Shown: positions 26,359-34,627 of the stretch, piece after piece
Layout of the letters: every line of letters begins with the position of its first letter
Position numbering within the stretch: the first letter of the stretch is position 1
Assembly (NCBI RefSeq): GCF_025822765.1
Contig: NZ_JACKUK010000027.1
Coordinates: 328,148 to 392,147, forward strand
Reading direction: 5' to 3'
Source: Mycobacterium barrassiae
Lineage (GTDB): Bacteria; Actinomycetota; Actinomycetes; Mycobacteriales; Mycobacteriaceae
DNA length: 64,000 nt
Notes under the pieces: generated by a model
Seen by the model: the letters and a program-made list of their open reading frames with translations, nothing else
Databases searched by the model: none
Told to the model about the DNA's origin: nothing
Program-made: the position numbers and the translations under genes

Positions 26359-27408
26359 CTAGCCCAGTCGAGGCGCAGCCTTACCGCTGATCAGCGGCAG
26401 GTCCAGATACGTCGCAATTCCGGGTGCTGCGGCGCAGACGGCGGGAACCGAGTTCACGCAGTGCGCCGCGGTGCCGACGATGCCGTACTCCGGCCCCTCT
26501 CCACCGACGGCGGACTGGAAGCCTTTGACCGTGATCGAGATGTCGGGGTTGCCCTGGATCTCCATCTCGTAGCGTTGTCCTTCGGGGCCGAATGTCCATG
26601 CGGGATCCAGCTTTTCCTCGCCCATCAGCCAGTTGACGGTGACGCGCACGACGACCTCGTCGCCGACCAGCGCCTCCCAGTGGAACTTGCGGCCTGCGAC
26701 CTGGCCCGGCTCGATCACGCCGATCGGCGATTCGATCGGAGCTGTGGCGACCGCGATCTCCTGTGACGAGCGCACTTTCGGATCGGCGTTGAAGCCGACC
26801 TTGTCGACGATCATCTTCACGGCCTGGATGAAGCCGCCGTCGAGCAGCTTCTGCATCGGCCCGCTGAGGGCCTTGTCGGGGACCTCGCCGAAGCCCATCA
26901 CATGGCGCACGACGTCGGGCGCTTCATACGTGCGCAGGTCGGAGAACTCCTCGGCACGAACGAATGTCACGCCGGTCGAGAACGCCGAGAACAGCAGCGG
27001 AAACTTCTCGCTGATGCCGCCGGGCGCCATGCCGGTGCCGTGCAGCGTCACGTTGCCCTCGAGCGCGGCATCGCGAAGGCCGGCCGACTGTCGCTCGCTG
27101 GGATAGACCCACCCGACCGGGGTCACCACGTTCTTCCCGGACCGCAGCAGCGCAGCGACCTCGTCGGGGTTGGGCAGCAGAGGCGAATAGATGACCGCGT
27201 CGGCGTCGAGCGCGAGGACTTCGTCGACGTTGTTGGTCGCGGTGACGCCGATCGGCTCGCCTCCGATGAGCTCGCCGACGTCCTTGCCCGACTTGTCCGC
27301 CGAGTGCACCCAGCAGCCGACGAGTTCGAGGTCGGGGTGCTCGAGCACACCCTTGATGGCGGCAACTCCGACACCACCCGTCGCCCACTGCACGACCTTC
27401 AGGGCCAT
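26359..27408 (-). CDS. Dihydrodipicolinate-reductase-like NAD(P) oxidoreductase (Rv1059-like)
   Basis: 349-aa protein with an N-terminal Rossmann motif, KVVQWATGGVGVAAIKGV, followed by ELVGCWVHSADKSGKDVGEL. This is the family annotated as NAD(P)H-dependent amine dehydrogenase or DapB-like, common in multiple copies in mycobacteria. Its substrate is unknown. The ATG at 27408 has AGGAGG just upstream. A perfect KstR-type box lies 16-29 bases before the start, which suggests steroid-linked regulation. Confidence 0.85.
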   Translation of the reverse strand: MALKVVQWATGGVGVAAIKGVLEHPDLELVGCWVHSADKSGKDVGELIGGEPIGVTATNNVDEVLALDADAVIYSPLLPNPDEVAALLRSGKNVVTPVGWVYPSERQSAGLRDAALEGNVTLHGTGMAPGGISEKFPLLFSAFSTGVTFVRAEEFSDLRTYEAPDVVRHVMGFGEVPDKALSGPMQKLLDGGFIQAVKMIVDKVGFNADPKVRSSQEIAVATAPIESPIGVIEPGQVAGRKFHWEALVGDEVVVRVTVNWLMGEEKLDPAWTFGPEGQRYEMEIQGNPDISITVKGFQSAVGGEGPEYGIVGTAAHCVNSVPAVCAAAPGIATYLDLPLISGKAAPRLG

Positions 27409-27423
27409 ACCGCCTCCTAAAAC

Positions 27424-27437
27424 TAGAACACGTTCTA
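27424..27437. promoter_or_regulatory. KstR-type operator (TAGAACACGTTCTA)
   Basis: The 14-bp palindrome TAGAACACGTTCTA fits the KstR consensus TnnAACnnGTTnnA at every fixed position. KstR is the TetR-family repressor of mycobacterial cholesterol-catabolism genes. The box lies directly upstream of the RBS of the Rv1059-like gene and about 50 bases before the divergent embR-like gene, so it could control either. Confidence 0.7.
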
Positions 27438-27484
27438 TTCCGGTCTACACCACTTCTTGCCCCGTTCGGGTGACAATTGGCGCG

Positions 27485-28624
27485 ATGGCTTCGATCAAGA
27501 TCGAGTTCGGCGTGCTGGGGCCCCTGCAGATGACGGCCGACGGCGCGCCGATCACGCTGGGCACCCCCAAGCTGCGGGCCGTGCTGGCGATGCTCGTGAT
27601 GAATCGAAATCGGCCGGTGTCCATCGACGCCCTGATCACTGCGGCATGGGAGGAGGGCCCGCCGCCGGAGGCCAGGGCCAGCCTGCATTCCTACATCTCG
27701 AACCTGCGCAAGCTGATCAGCGCAGCGGGTGCGGATCCGAAAACGATGTTGGTCAACGCCCCGCCCGGGTACCGGCTCAACCTGCCCGACACCGACTGCG
27801 ACATCGGCCGGTTCGTGGCCGAGAAAGCCGCCGGGGTGCACGCCGCCGCGGCGGGTCGCTTCGAGGAGGCCAGCCGTCACCTGACCGACGCGCTGGCCGA
27901 GTGGCGCGGCCCCGTCCTCGACGACCTGCGCACCTTCCAGTTCGTCAACGTGTTCGCCACCGCGCTCACCGAGGACAAGGTGGTTGCCCACACCGCCCGG
28001 GCTGAAGCCGAAATCGCTTGTGGGCGTGCGTATGCCGTGATCGGCGAGCTCGAGAGCCTGACGGTGGAGTACCCATACCGCGAACCGTTGTGGGCACAAC
28101 TGATCACCGCGTACTACGCGGCCGAACGCCAGTCCGAGGCGCTGGACGCCTACCAGCGGCTCAAGTCGACGCTGGCCGAAGATCTGGGCATCGACCCTGG
28201 GCCGACCGTGCGGGCGCTGCACGAGAAGATCCTTCGGCAGGAGTCGCTGGACGTGAAAGGCGCCGCGAAGACCACGGCGGTACACCAGATCGGCGACATC
28301 GACATGCGCACCTCGGTCAATTCGACGGCGGCGCTGGCGACGCTGCGTTCGGCGGCCGGGCACGCCTACCCGCTGACGGCGACGGCCACCAGGATCGGGC
28401 GGCTCGCCGACAACGACATCGTGCTCGACGACAGCAATGTCAGCCGTCATCACGCGGTGATCATCGACACCGGAACCAGCTTCGTGATCACCGATCTGCG
28501 CTCGGCCAACGGCATTGACGTGCGGGGAGAGCGGATTCGAGGCACCGCAACGCTCGCCGACGGCGACAAGATCCGCATTTGCGATCACGAGTTCACGTTT
28601 GAGATCGAGCCGCGCTCGACGTAG
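27485..28624 (+). CDS. EmbR-like transcription regulator (wHTH-BTAD-FHA)
   Basis: 379-aa regulator. Residues 1-100 are an OmpR-type winged helix (FGVLGPLQMTADGAPITLG, then RASLHSYISNLRKLIS). Residues 105-250 form a bacterial transcriptional activation domain, including GELESLTVEYPYREPLW. Residues 285-379 form an FHA domain with RIGRLADNDIVLDD and VSRHHAVIID, which binds phosphothreonine. This is the EmbR domain order. The ATG at 27485 has a weak GACAAT -10 seven bases upstream. The kinase gene downstream, 52 bases away, is the obvious source of the phosphorylated partner. Confidence 0.92.
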   Translation: MASIKIEFGVLGPLQMTADGAPITLGTPKLRAVLAMLVMNRNRPVSIDALITAAWEEGPPPEARASLHSYISNLRKLISAAGADPKTMLVNAPPGYRLNLPDTDCDIGRFVAEKAAGVHAAAAGRFEEASRHLTDALAEWRGPVLDDLRTFQFVNVFATALTEDKVVAHTARAEAEIACGRAYAVIGELESLTVEYPYREPLWAQLITAYYAAERQSEALDAYQRLKSTLAEDLGIDPGPTVRALHEKILRQESLDVKGAAKTTAVHQIGDIDMRTSVNSTAALATLRSAAGHAYPLTATATRIGRLADNDIVLDDSNVSRHHAVIIDTGTSFVITDLRSANGIDVRGERIRGTATLADGDKIRICDHEFTFEIEPRST

Positions 28625-28675
28625 TGCGGCATTAGGGTGTGTTTGCCCGGCAAGACACCCCTGAGGAGAGCCCCG

Positions 28676-30451
28676 GTGAGCGACCCCGAAAAGGAGTCAC
28701 GCGTTGGTACGCAGATCGGCCCGTACCGACTGCGCCGGCTGCTGGGCAAGGGCGGCATGGGTGAGGTCTACGAGGCCGAGGACACGGTCAAGGACCGCAT
28801 CGTCGCTCTGAAGTTGTTGCCGGAGTCGGCGTCCAACGATCCGGTGTTCCGCAAGCGGCTGCAGCGCGAGGCGCATTCGGCCGGACGGCTGCAGGAACCC
28901 CACGTCGTCCCGATTCACGACTACGGCGAGATCGACGGGCTGCTGTACGTCGACATGCGCATGATCGAAGGCCAAGACCTTCGCAAGATGCTCAAGGCGT
29001 ACGGGCCGTTGACGCCGGCGCGGGCCGTGGCGATCGTGCGGCAGATCGCCTCAGCGCTCGATGCCGCGCACGAAAGCGGCGTCATGCACCGCGACGTCAA
29101 GCCCGAGAACATCATCATCACCCGCGACGACTTCGCGTACCTGGTCGATTTCGGCATCGCCAACGCCGCCACCGACGAGAAGCTCACCGAACTCGGCACC
29201 GCGGTCGGCACCTACGCCTACATGGCTCCCGAGCGGTTCACCCGCGACGAGGTGACGTACCGCGCCGACATCTACGCGTTGGCGTGCGTGCTGCACGAAT
29301 GCCTCACCGGTGGGCAGCCGTATCCCGGCGACAGCGTCAGCGTCATCATCACCGCCCACCTGATGCACCCCATCCCCAAGCCGAGCGTCGAACGGCCCGG
29401 GATTCCCGGCAGATTCGACGAGGTGATCGCCCGTGGCATGGCCAAGAAGCCGGAGGATCGCTACGCCAGCGCGGGCGACCTGGCGGCGGCCGCCACCGCA
29501 GCGCTGACCCATCGGGAGCAGGATCAGGCGGCGACCATCTTGCAGCGCAGCGAGGCGGCGACGAAGCCTGTGCCACCCACGCCGCTGCCGGGCCCGCCGC
29601 CTTATCCGATCTCCCACACACCGCCGCCGGGATCGCCGCCGACGCCGGGGTCCTACCCCGTCGCACAACCGCCCCCGCCGTCGGGCCCTCGACCCGTGGC
29701 GTTTCATACCGGTCCCCCGCCCAGCGGGCCGATCGGACCTCAGGTTCCGAGTGGGCCGCCCAGCGGGCCGATGTGGTCGGCGACGCCGGCACCCCCCGGT
29801 CCGCCGCAGCCGCCGTCGTCGGGTGGGTCAAAGGTCCCGTGGATTCCGCTGGCGGCCGTCGCCGCGGTGTTGGCGTTGGTGCTCGGGGGCCTCGGCATCT
29901 GGTGGATGGTCGGCGGGGACGACTCGTCGACGTCGGGCATGGGTACGTCGGAGACCAGCACGACGACGATGACCAGCGAACGGACCACCAGGCGGACGCC
30001 AAGGACGACAACCCCGACGCAGAACCCGGATTCGTTCGAATCGAAGCTCATGTCGGTGCTACCGCGCGGCTACGACGCCGGCGTGTGCGAGCCGGCGAGC
30101 CCACCGGCGACGGGCGCCCTCGCGACCGTCGACTGCGGTCCGGCGTCACCCGAGGGTGGTCCGGAGAACGCCCGGTATTCGCTGTTCGCCGACCAGGGCG
30201 CCCTCGACCGGGCGTTCGACGATTCCGTCGCGGCGAACTCGGAGCTGGTGCAGTGCCCGAACAGCAACGCCGATTCGCCGACGACGTGGCACTACACCGA
30301 GACGCCGGACAAGGTCGAGGGCCGGATCGCCTGCGGCGTCTTCAACGGCCGTCAGGACGTGACGTGGACCTTCAACGAACACCTGATGCTCGGCGATGCG
30401 CAGGGACCCGATCTCCCCGGCCTGCACGATTGGTGGCTGAAGTTCGCCTGA
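28676..30451 (+). CDS. Transmembrane Ser/Thr protein kinase, PknH-like
   Basis: 591 aa. The kinase domain (about 17-280) has GKGGMGEVYEAED, the ATP lysine in ALKLLP (Lys46), MHRDVKPEN, VDFGIAN and MAPERF. A Pro-rich juxtamembrane region spans about 300-395. One transmembrane helix follows (WIPLAAVAAVLALVLGGLGIWW region), then a Thr-rich linker and an extracellular domain of about 130 residues with four Cys (CEPAS, DCG, CPNS, CGVF), probably two disulfides. That sensor domain is not clearly the M. tuberculosis PknH one. GTG 28676 has GAGGAG upstream. Paired with the EmbR-like gene. Confidence 0.92.
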   Translation: MSDPEKESRVGTQIGPYRLRRLLGKGGMGEVYEAEDTVKDRIVALKLLPESASNDPVFRKRLQREAHSAGRLQEPHVVPIHDYGEIDGLLYVDMRMIEGQDLRKMLKAYGPLTPARAVAIVRQIASALDAAHESGVMHRDVKPENIIITRDDFAYLVDFGIANAATDEKLTELGTAVGTYAYMAPERFTRDEVTYRADIYALACVLHECLTGGQPYPGDSVSVIITAHLMHPIPKPSVERPGIPGRFDEVIARGMAKKPEDRYASAGDLAAAATAALTHREQDQAATILQRSEAATKPVPPTPLPGPPPYPISHTPPPGSPPTPGSYPVAQPPPPSGPRPVAFHTGPPPSGPIGPQVPSGPPSGPMWSATPAPPGPPQPPSSGGSKVPWIPLAAVAAVLALVLGGLGIWWMVGGDDSSTSGMGTSETSTTTMTSERTTRRTPRTTTPTQNPDSFESKLMSVLPRGYDAGVCEPASPPATGALATVDCGPASPEGGPENARYSLFADQGALDRAFDDSVAANSELVQCPNSNADSPTTWHYTETPDKVEGRIACGVFNGRQDVTWTFNEHLMLGDAQGPDLPGLHDWWLKFA

Positions 30452-30455
30452 GGTA

Positions 30456-30508
30456 GCGATTTCGGCGTGCTGGGTCACGCTCAGCGAGACTGAGCACGCC
30501 GAAATCGC
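30456..30508. repeat. Intergenic inverted repeat, copy 2 (GCGATTTCGGCGTGC arms)
   Basis: Arms GCGATTTCGGCGTGC (30456-30470) and GCACGCCGAAATCGC (30494-30508) are perfect complements, with a loop containing GGTCACGCTCAGC. The sequence matches copy 1 at 1291-1343 in both arms and much of the loop. It begins five bases after the kinase stop codon, the same 3' position as copy 1. Confidence 0.85.
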
Positions 30509-30606
30509 CAATAAACCAAGAATCTGACAAGGATCCATCAAGGCCGCTATCCGACTCTGATGTCGACCCGGAAACCCACCGGACGGAATCGACATCAGGA
30601 GTCCAC

Positions 30607-30948
30607 ATGTTCGCTCGCAACGGAGTCACCAAGTTCGCCGGCACCGCTATCGTCGCGGGTGCGCTCGGACTGGCCGCATTCGCCGCCGCAGGCACCGCCA
30701 GCGCCATGAGCTCGGCTGACGACAACTTCCTCGCCGACCTCAGCGCCGAGAACATCAGCTACGACAGCCCGCAGAATGCGATCCACGCCGCCCACGACGT
30801 CTGCACCGCCTTCGACGGCGGCGCTGAGCCCGTCGACCTCGGCTTGGAGATCAAGGACGAGACGGACCTGACCACCGATCAGGTCGCGACGTTCGTCGTC
30901 TCCGCGGTCCACAACTACTGCCCCGAGTACCGGACGCTCTTCGGATAA
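30607..30948 (+). CDS. Secreted DUF732 protein
   Basis: 113-aa exported protein. The signal peptide runs to about residue 33 (TAGTASA-type cleavage before MSSADDNFL). The mature part matches DUF732: DDNFLADLSAENISYDS, then AAHDVCTAFDGGAEP, and HNYCPEYRTLFG; the two Cys would form the family disulfide. Function of these small mycobacterial proteins is unknown. GGAG lies eight bases before the ATG. Confidence 0.88.
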   Translation: MFARNGVTKFAGTAIVAGALGLAAFAAAGTASAMSSADDNFLADLSAENISYDSPQNAIHAAHDVCTAFDGGAEPVDLGLEIKDETDLTTDQVATFVVSAVHNYCPEYRTLFG

Positions 30949-30960
30949 CTCCCTCCCGCT

Positions 30961-30997
30961 ACGCGGGGGCCTCGCTGCGGCGGCGGGGCCCCCGCGT
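30961..30997 (+). terminator. Hairpin after DUF732 gene
   Basis: Perfect 11-bp stem ACGCGGGGGCC (30961-30971) and GGCCCCCGCGT (30987-30997), 12 bases after the stop codon. There is no T-run, but position and strength fit a terminator. Confidence 0.65.
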
Positions 30998-31081
30998 CCT
31001 CATCCTGGCCGATAGGCGGGCTAGACAGTTTCCTCGCCATGTGTTTCTGTCATTTCGCAGACACAGCGAAGGGACTTGGGC

Positions 31082-32284
31082 ATGTCAACCGCAGGAAAAG
31101 GCCGCGTGTTCGTCGTCGGCGTCGGAATGACGAAATTCGAGAAGCCAGGCCGCCGCGAGGGTTGGGACTATCCCGACATGGCCCGTGAGTCGGGCACCAA
31201 GGCGCTCGAGGATGCCGGCATCGACTTCTCCGAAGTCCAGCAGGGCTTCGTCGGCTACTGCTCGGGCGATTCGACGTCGGGCAACCGGGCCCTCTACGAA
31301 CTGGGCATGACGGGGATCCCGATCGTCAACGTCAACAACAACTGCTCGACGGGTTCGACGGCGTTGTTCCTTGCCGCGCAGACGATTCGCGGTGGGCTGG
31401 CCGACTGCACGATCGCGCTCGGCTTCGAGAAGATGCAACCCGGTTCGCTGAAGGGCGGCGCCGAGGATCGCGAGTCGCCGCTGGGCCGCCACATCAAGGC
31501 GCTGGCCGAGATGGAGGAGTTCGCATTCCCGGTCGCGCCGTGGATGTTCGCCGCCGCCGGCCGTGAACACATGCGCCAATACGGCAGCACCGCAGAGCAT
31601 TTCGCGAAGATCGGCTACAAGAACCACAAGCACTCGGTCAACAATCCGTATGCGCAGTTCCAGGAGGAGTACACCCTCGACGACATCCTGGCGGCGAAGA
31701 TGATCTCCGATCCGGTGACCAAGCTGCAGTGCTCGCCGACGTCCGACGGCTCGGGCGCGGCGATTCTGGCCAGCGAGGCGTTCGTCGACAAGCACGGATT
31801 GGCGGGCCAGGCCGTCGAGATCGTCGGCCAGGCGATGACCACCGATTTCGAGTCGACGTTCGACGGCAGCGCCAAGAACATCATCGGCTACGACATGAAT
31901 GTGCAAGCCGCGCGCAAGGTTTACGACCAGTCCGGGCTGGGACCGTCCGATTTCCAGGTGATCGAGCTGCACGACTGCTTCTCGGCCAACGAACTGCTGC
32001 TCTATGAGGCGCTGGGACTGTGCGGCGAGGGTGAGGCGCCCAAGCTCATCGACAACAACGACACCACCTATGGCGGTCGCTGGGTGGTCAATCCGTCGGG
32101 CGGGCTGATCTCCAAGGGCCACCCACTGGGTGCCACCGGCCTGGCGCAGTGCGCCGAGCTGACATGGCAGCTGCGCGGCACCGCCGACAAGCGGCAGGTG
32201 GACAACGTCAACGCCGCCCTACAGCACAACATCGGGCTGGGCGGTGCCGCAGTTGTGACCGCTTACCAGCGCGCCGAGCGCTGA
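31082..32284 (+). CDS. Thiolase-fold lipid-transfer protein
   Basis: 400-aa thiolase-superfamily protein of the SCP-x/lipid-transfer group (Rv1627c-like). The nucleophile-position Cys is in [15 protein letters not shown], the His in [12 protein letters not shown], and the second glycine-rich loop in [13 protein letters not shown]. Such proteins take part in side-chain degradation of sterols or in acyl-CoA retro-aldol/thiolase steps; which one applies here is not known. No DUF35 partner gene lies beside it. Start at ATG 31082. Confidence 0.87.
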   Translation: MSTAGKGRVFVVGVGMTKFEKPGRREGWDYPDMARESGTKALEDAGIDFSEVQQGFVGYCSGDSTSGNRALYELGMTGIPIVNVNNNCSTGSTALFLAAQTIRGGLADCTIALGFEKMQPGSLKGGAEDRESPLGRHIKALAEMEEFAFPVAPWMFAAAGREHMRQYGSTAEHFAKIGYKNHKHSVNNPYAQFQEEYTLDDILAAKMISDPVTKLQCSPTSDGSGAAILASEAFVDKHGLAGQAVEIVGQAMTTDFESTFDGSAKNIIGYDMNVQAARKVYDQSGLGPSDFQVIELHDCFSANELLLYEALGLCGEGEAPKLIDNNDTTYGGRWVVNPSGGLISKGHPLGATGLAQCAELTWQLRGTADKRQVDNVNAALQHNIGLGGAAVVTAYQRAER

Positions 32285-32301
32285 TGGGCGACAATTGGCC
32301 T

Positions 32302-32619
32302 ATGCGGACCACATGGATCGTCGCGGCCGGAGCTCTCGCTGCCGGCGCGCTGACGGCGTCGGCCGGCCTCGCGTCGGCTGACAACGGCAAATCTGCGCAG
32401 GACACGATCCAGGAGCTGCAAAAAGAGGGCTACACGGTGACGATCGACAAGATCGGCACCGCCCCGCTGTCGGACTGTGTGGTCACCAGCGTCAGGAACC
32501 CGCAACAGTTCACGCAGTTGGTACCGCTGCTCGGCGGCGGCACTGACAGCGGAGTGCTCTTCCCACAGGTGACGAGCCAGCCTGTCTCGGTGTCGCTGGA
32601 CTGCTCACGTCGCAACTGA
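32302..32619 (+). CDS. Small secreted protein, paralog A
   Basis: 105-aa exported protein. The signal peptide MRTTWIVAAGALAAGALTAS ends near LASADNGKS. The mature part is SAQDTIQELQKEGYTVTIDK, then APLSDCVVTSVRN, and ends SVSLDCSRRN; the two Cys probably pair. The ATG at 32302 was preferred over that at 32284 because the signal peptide starts there and GACAAT lies six bases upstream. The convergent gene at 32680-32976 is a paralog with the same pattern. Confidence 0.8.
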   Translation: MRTTWIVAAGALAAGALTASAGLASADNGKSAQDTIQELQKEGYTVTIDKIGTAPLSDCVVTSVRNPQQFTQLVPLLGGGTDSGVLFPQVTSQPVSVSLDCSRRN

Positions 32620-32632
32620 TTCAAAAGCATTT

Positions 32633-32668
32633 AAGAAGCCCGGCCGGATCGCTCCGGCCGGGCTTCTT
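32633..32668. terminator. Bidirectional rho-independent terminator
   Basis: Perfect 15-bp stem AAGAAGCCCGGCCGG (32633-32647) and CCGGCCGGGCTTCTT (32654-32668) with loop ATCGCT, followed on the plus strand by TTTT. It lies between the two convergent secreted-protein genes and serves both. Confidence 0.9.
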
Positions 32669-32679
32669 TTTCAGGAGGG

Positions 32680-32976
32680 TCAGCGCCGCGAGCAATCGGC
32701 GGTGACCGTGATGTTGCGTTGCTTGACCACCTCGATCAGGTCATCGCCGCGACGCACCAATTCGGTTCGGTTCCTGACGTTTCCGATATCGGTGACGACG
32801 CACTGGTTCAGCGGTGCGCTGCCGATGCGGTTGACCTTCACGTCGAAGCCCTGAGCTTCGAGCGTGGAGATGGTCAGCTGAGCGGACTCCTGGGCCGACG
32901 CAATGGCGGCCGGCAGCGTGATCAGTCCGCACGCCGCAGCGGCGAGTCCCGTCGGGGTCAAGAGCGTTGCGCGCAT
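32680..32976 (-). CDS. Small secreted protein, paralog B
   Basis: 98-aa exported protein. The signal peptide (MRATLLTPTGLAAAACGLIT) ends near AIASAQESAQ. The mature part has AQLTISTLEAQGFDVKVNR, then APLNQCVVTDIGN, and ends ITVTADCSRR, the same skeleton as paralog A across the terminator (APLxxCVVT and a final DCSRR). The ATG at 32976 has GGGAG upstream. Function unknown. The facing pair probably arose by inverted duplication. Confidence 0.8.
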   Translation of the reverse strand: MRATLLTPTGLAAAACGLITLPAAIASAQESAQLTISTLEAQGFDVKVNRIGSAPLNQCVVTDIGNVRNRTELVRRGDDLIEVVKQRNITVTADCSRR

Positions 32977-33110
32977 TGTCGCGCTCCCTTCGTCTTTCGT
33001 GTTGGCCCCGGTGGCCTTCACGCGGTACGACGAGACACCCCCCAACGGGGTTCAACGCAATTTCGAAAAACTTTTCCAGACGCCGGACTCCCCAGCTGCG
33101 CGTGGGCCCA

Positions 33111-33152
33111 GCGGGCAGATCGCGTTTTCGACGGAATCGGCGATCTGCCCGC
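33111..33152. repeat. Palindromic unit with CAGATCGC core, third copy
   Basis: Perfect 13-bp arms GCGGGCAGATCGC (33111-33123) and GCGATCTGCCCGC (33140-33152), 23 bases after the dctA stop. The CAGATCGCG inner arm and spacing match the two palindromes flanking the DUF559 pseudogene; outer arms differ. It may also act as the dctA terminator. Confidence 0.7.
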
Positions 33153-33175
33153 AGCCTCGGGAAGGGTGGTGCGGG

Positions 33176-34543
33176 CTAGGCCGGGACGGGCTCCCGCTCC
33201 TCCCGCGTCGCGTGGTCGTCGTCGACCATCGTCAACTCGTCGAACGGATCGTCGCCACGCAGCACGGCGTTCACCCGGTCGCGGTCGATGGTCTTCGTCC
33301 AGGAACCGACGAGGATGGTCGCGACGGCGTTTCCGGAGAAATTGGTCACCGCACGGGCCTCGGACATGAACCGGTCGATCCCGACGATCAGACCGACGCC
33401 GTCGAGCAGGTCGGGGCGGTGGCTCTGCAGGCCTGCGGCAAGCGTGGCCAAGCCGGCGCCGGTCACCCCGGCTGCGCCCTTGGAGGCGACGATCATGAAC
33501 ACCAACAGGCCGATCTGCTCCGGCACCGACAGCGGATCGCCCAGCGCACCGGCGATGAACAGCGACGCCATGGTCAGATAGATCGCGGTGCCGTCCAGGT
33601 TGAACGAGTACCCGGTCGGCACGACCACGCCGACGGTGCTCCGCTCGACGCCGAGGTGCTCCATCTTGGCGATCAACCGCGGCAGCGCGGACTCCGACGA
33701 CGAGGTCGACACGATCAGCAGGTATTCCCGCGCCAGGTAACGCACCAGCTTGAAGATCGAGACCCCGGAGACCACACGCAGGATCGTGCCCAGCACGCCG
33801 AAGACGAACACCAGGCAGGTGATGTAGAACCCGAGCATCAGGCCGAGCAGTTGCGTCACCGCGGTCCATCCGGTCTGCCCGACGACATTGGCGATCGCGC
33901 CGAAGGCTCCGATCGGGGCGAGCCACAGGATCATCACCAGGATCTTGAACACGAGCTTCTGCAGGTGCTCGATGCCGCGCAGAATCGGTTCGCCCGCGCT
34001 ACCCATCGCCTGCAACGCAAAGCCAACCAACAATGCGACGAACAACGCCTGCAGGACGCTGCCCGCGGTCAACGACGCGAACAGCGTGTCCGGAATGATG
34101 CCTCGCACGAAATCCATGAGACCGCCTGCCTCATGGGCGGTTTCGGCGAGTTCGGCACCCTTGCCCGCAGCACTCTCGGTGAGCTTCATACCGGTGCCGG
34201 GGTGCAGGATGTTGCCGACCACCAGACCGATCGCGAGCGCGAAGGTCGACATGACGAGGAAGTACACGAACGCCAACCCGCCGACCTTGCCGACGGTCGC
34301 CGCCTTGCGTACCGATCCGATGCCCAACACGATGGTGCAGAAGATCACCGGCGCGATCATCATCTTGATCAGGTCGACGAACATCGTGCCAAGGACGCCG
34401 ACGCTCTTGCCGACGCCCGGCGCCAGGATGCCGACCGCGACGCCGGCGAATACCGCGACGATGACTGCGATGTAGAGCCAATGGGTCCGGTCCCGTTTGC
34501 GGGGTGGATCCGCGGCCGGTTGCGTGCGGGCGAGGACGGTCAT
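33176..34543 (-). CDS. dctA: C4-dicarboxylate transporter DctA
   Basis: 455-aa sodium/proton-dicarboxylate symporter of the SDF family that takes up succinate, fumarate and malate. It has eight helices plus re-entrant loops. The loop-1 serine motif is STSSSESALPRL, followed by VPTGYSFNLDGTAIYLTMA and the substrate site in VTNFSGNAVATILVGSW. The ATG at 34543 has GGAGGT about nine bases before it; the open frame further upstream is antisense to the neighbouring hydrolase gene. It diverges from the hydrolase-sensor kinase-regulator operon, which very likely controls it. Confidence 0.94.
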   Translation of the reverse strand: MTVLARTQPAADPPRKRDRTHWLYIAVIVAVFAGVAVGILAPGVGKSVGVLGTMFVDLIKMMIAPVIFCTIVLGIGSVRKAATVGKVGGLAFVYFLVMSTFALAIGLVVGNILHPGTGMKLTESAAGKGAELAETAHEAGGLMDFVRGIIPDTLFASLTAGSVLQALFVALLVGFALQAMGSAGEPILRGIEHLQKLVFKILVMILWLAPIGAFGAIANVVGQTGWTAVTQLLGLMLGFYITCLVFVFGVLGTILRVVSGVSIFKLVRYLAREYLLIVSTSSSESALPRLIAKMEHLGVERSTVGVVVPTGYSFNLDGTAIYLTMASLFIAGALGDPLSVPEQIGLLVFMIVASKGAAGVTGAGLATLAAGLQSHRPDLLDGVGLIVGIDRFMSEARAVTNFSGNAVATILVGSWTKTIDRDRVNAVLRGDDPFDELTMVDDDHATREEREPVPA

Positions 34544-34590
34544 CAGTACCTCCGAGTCGACGAATGAGCTGTAGGTAGCGTCGAGGATGA

Positions 34591-34606
34591 CGTGAGCCAG
34601 GTCACG
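34591..34606. promoter_or_regulatory. CRP-type box between dctA and hydrolase operon
   Basis: CGTGAGCCAGGTCACG is a perfect palindrome at its outer 5 bp and fits the mycobacterial CRP (Rv3676) site TGTGAnnnnnnTCACA with one symmetric change. It is 48 bases upstream of the dctA start and 22 bases upstream of the divergent hydrolase start, well placed for catabolite-type control. Confidence 0.55.
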
Positions 34607-34627
34607 CTTTAGTTCATTTAGTTCGGT

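Noticed and set aside
32903-34567. 554-codon frame antisense to dctA
   Set aside because: Composition artefact; dctA motifs, RBS and divergent partners are clear on the other strand.
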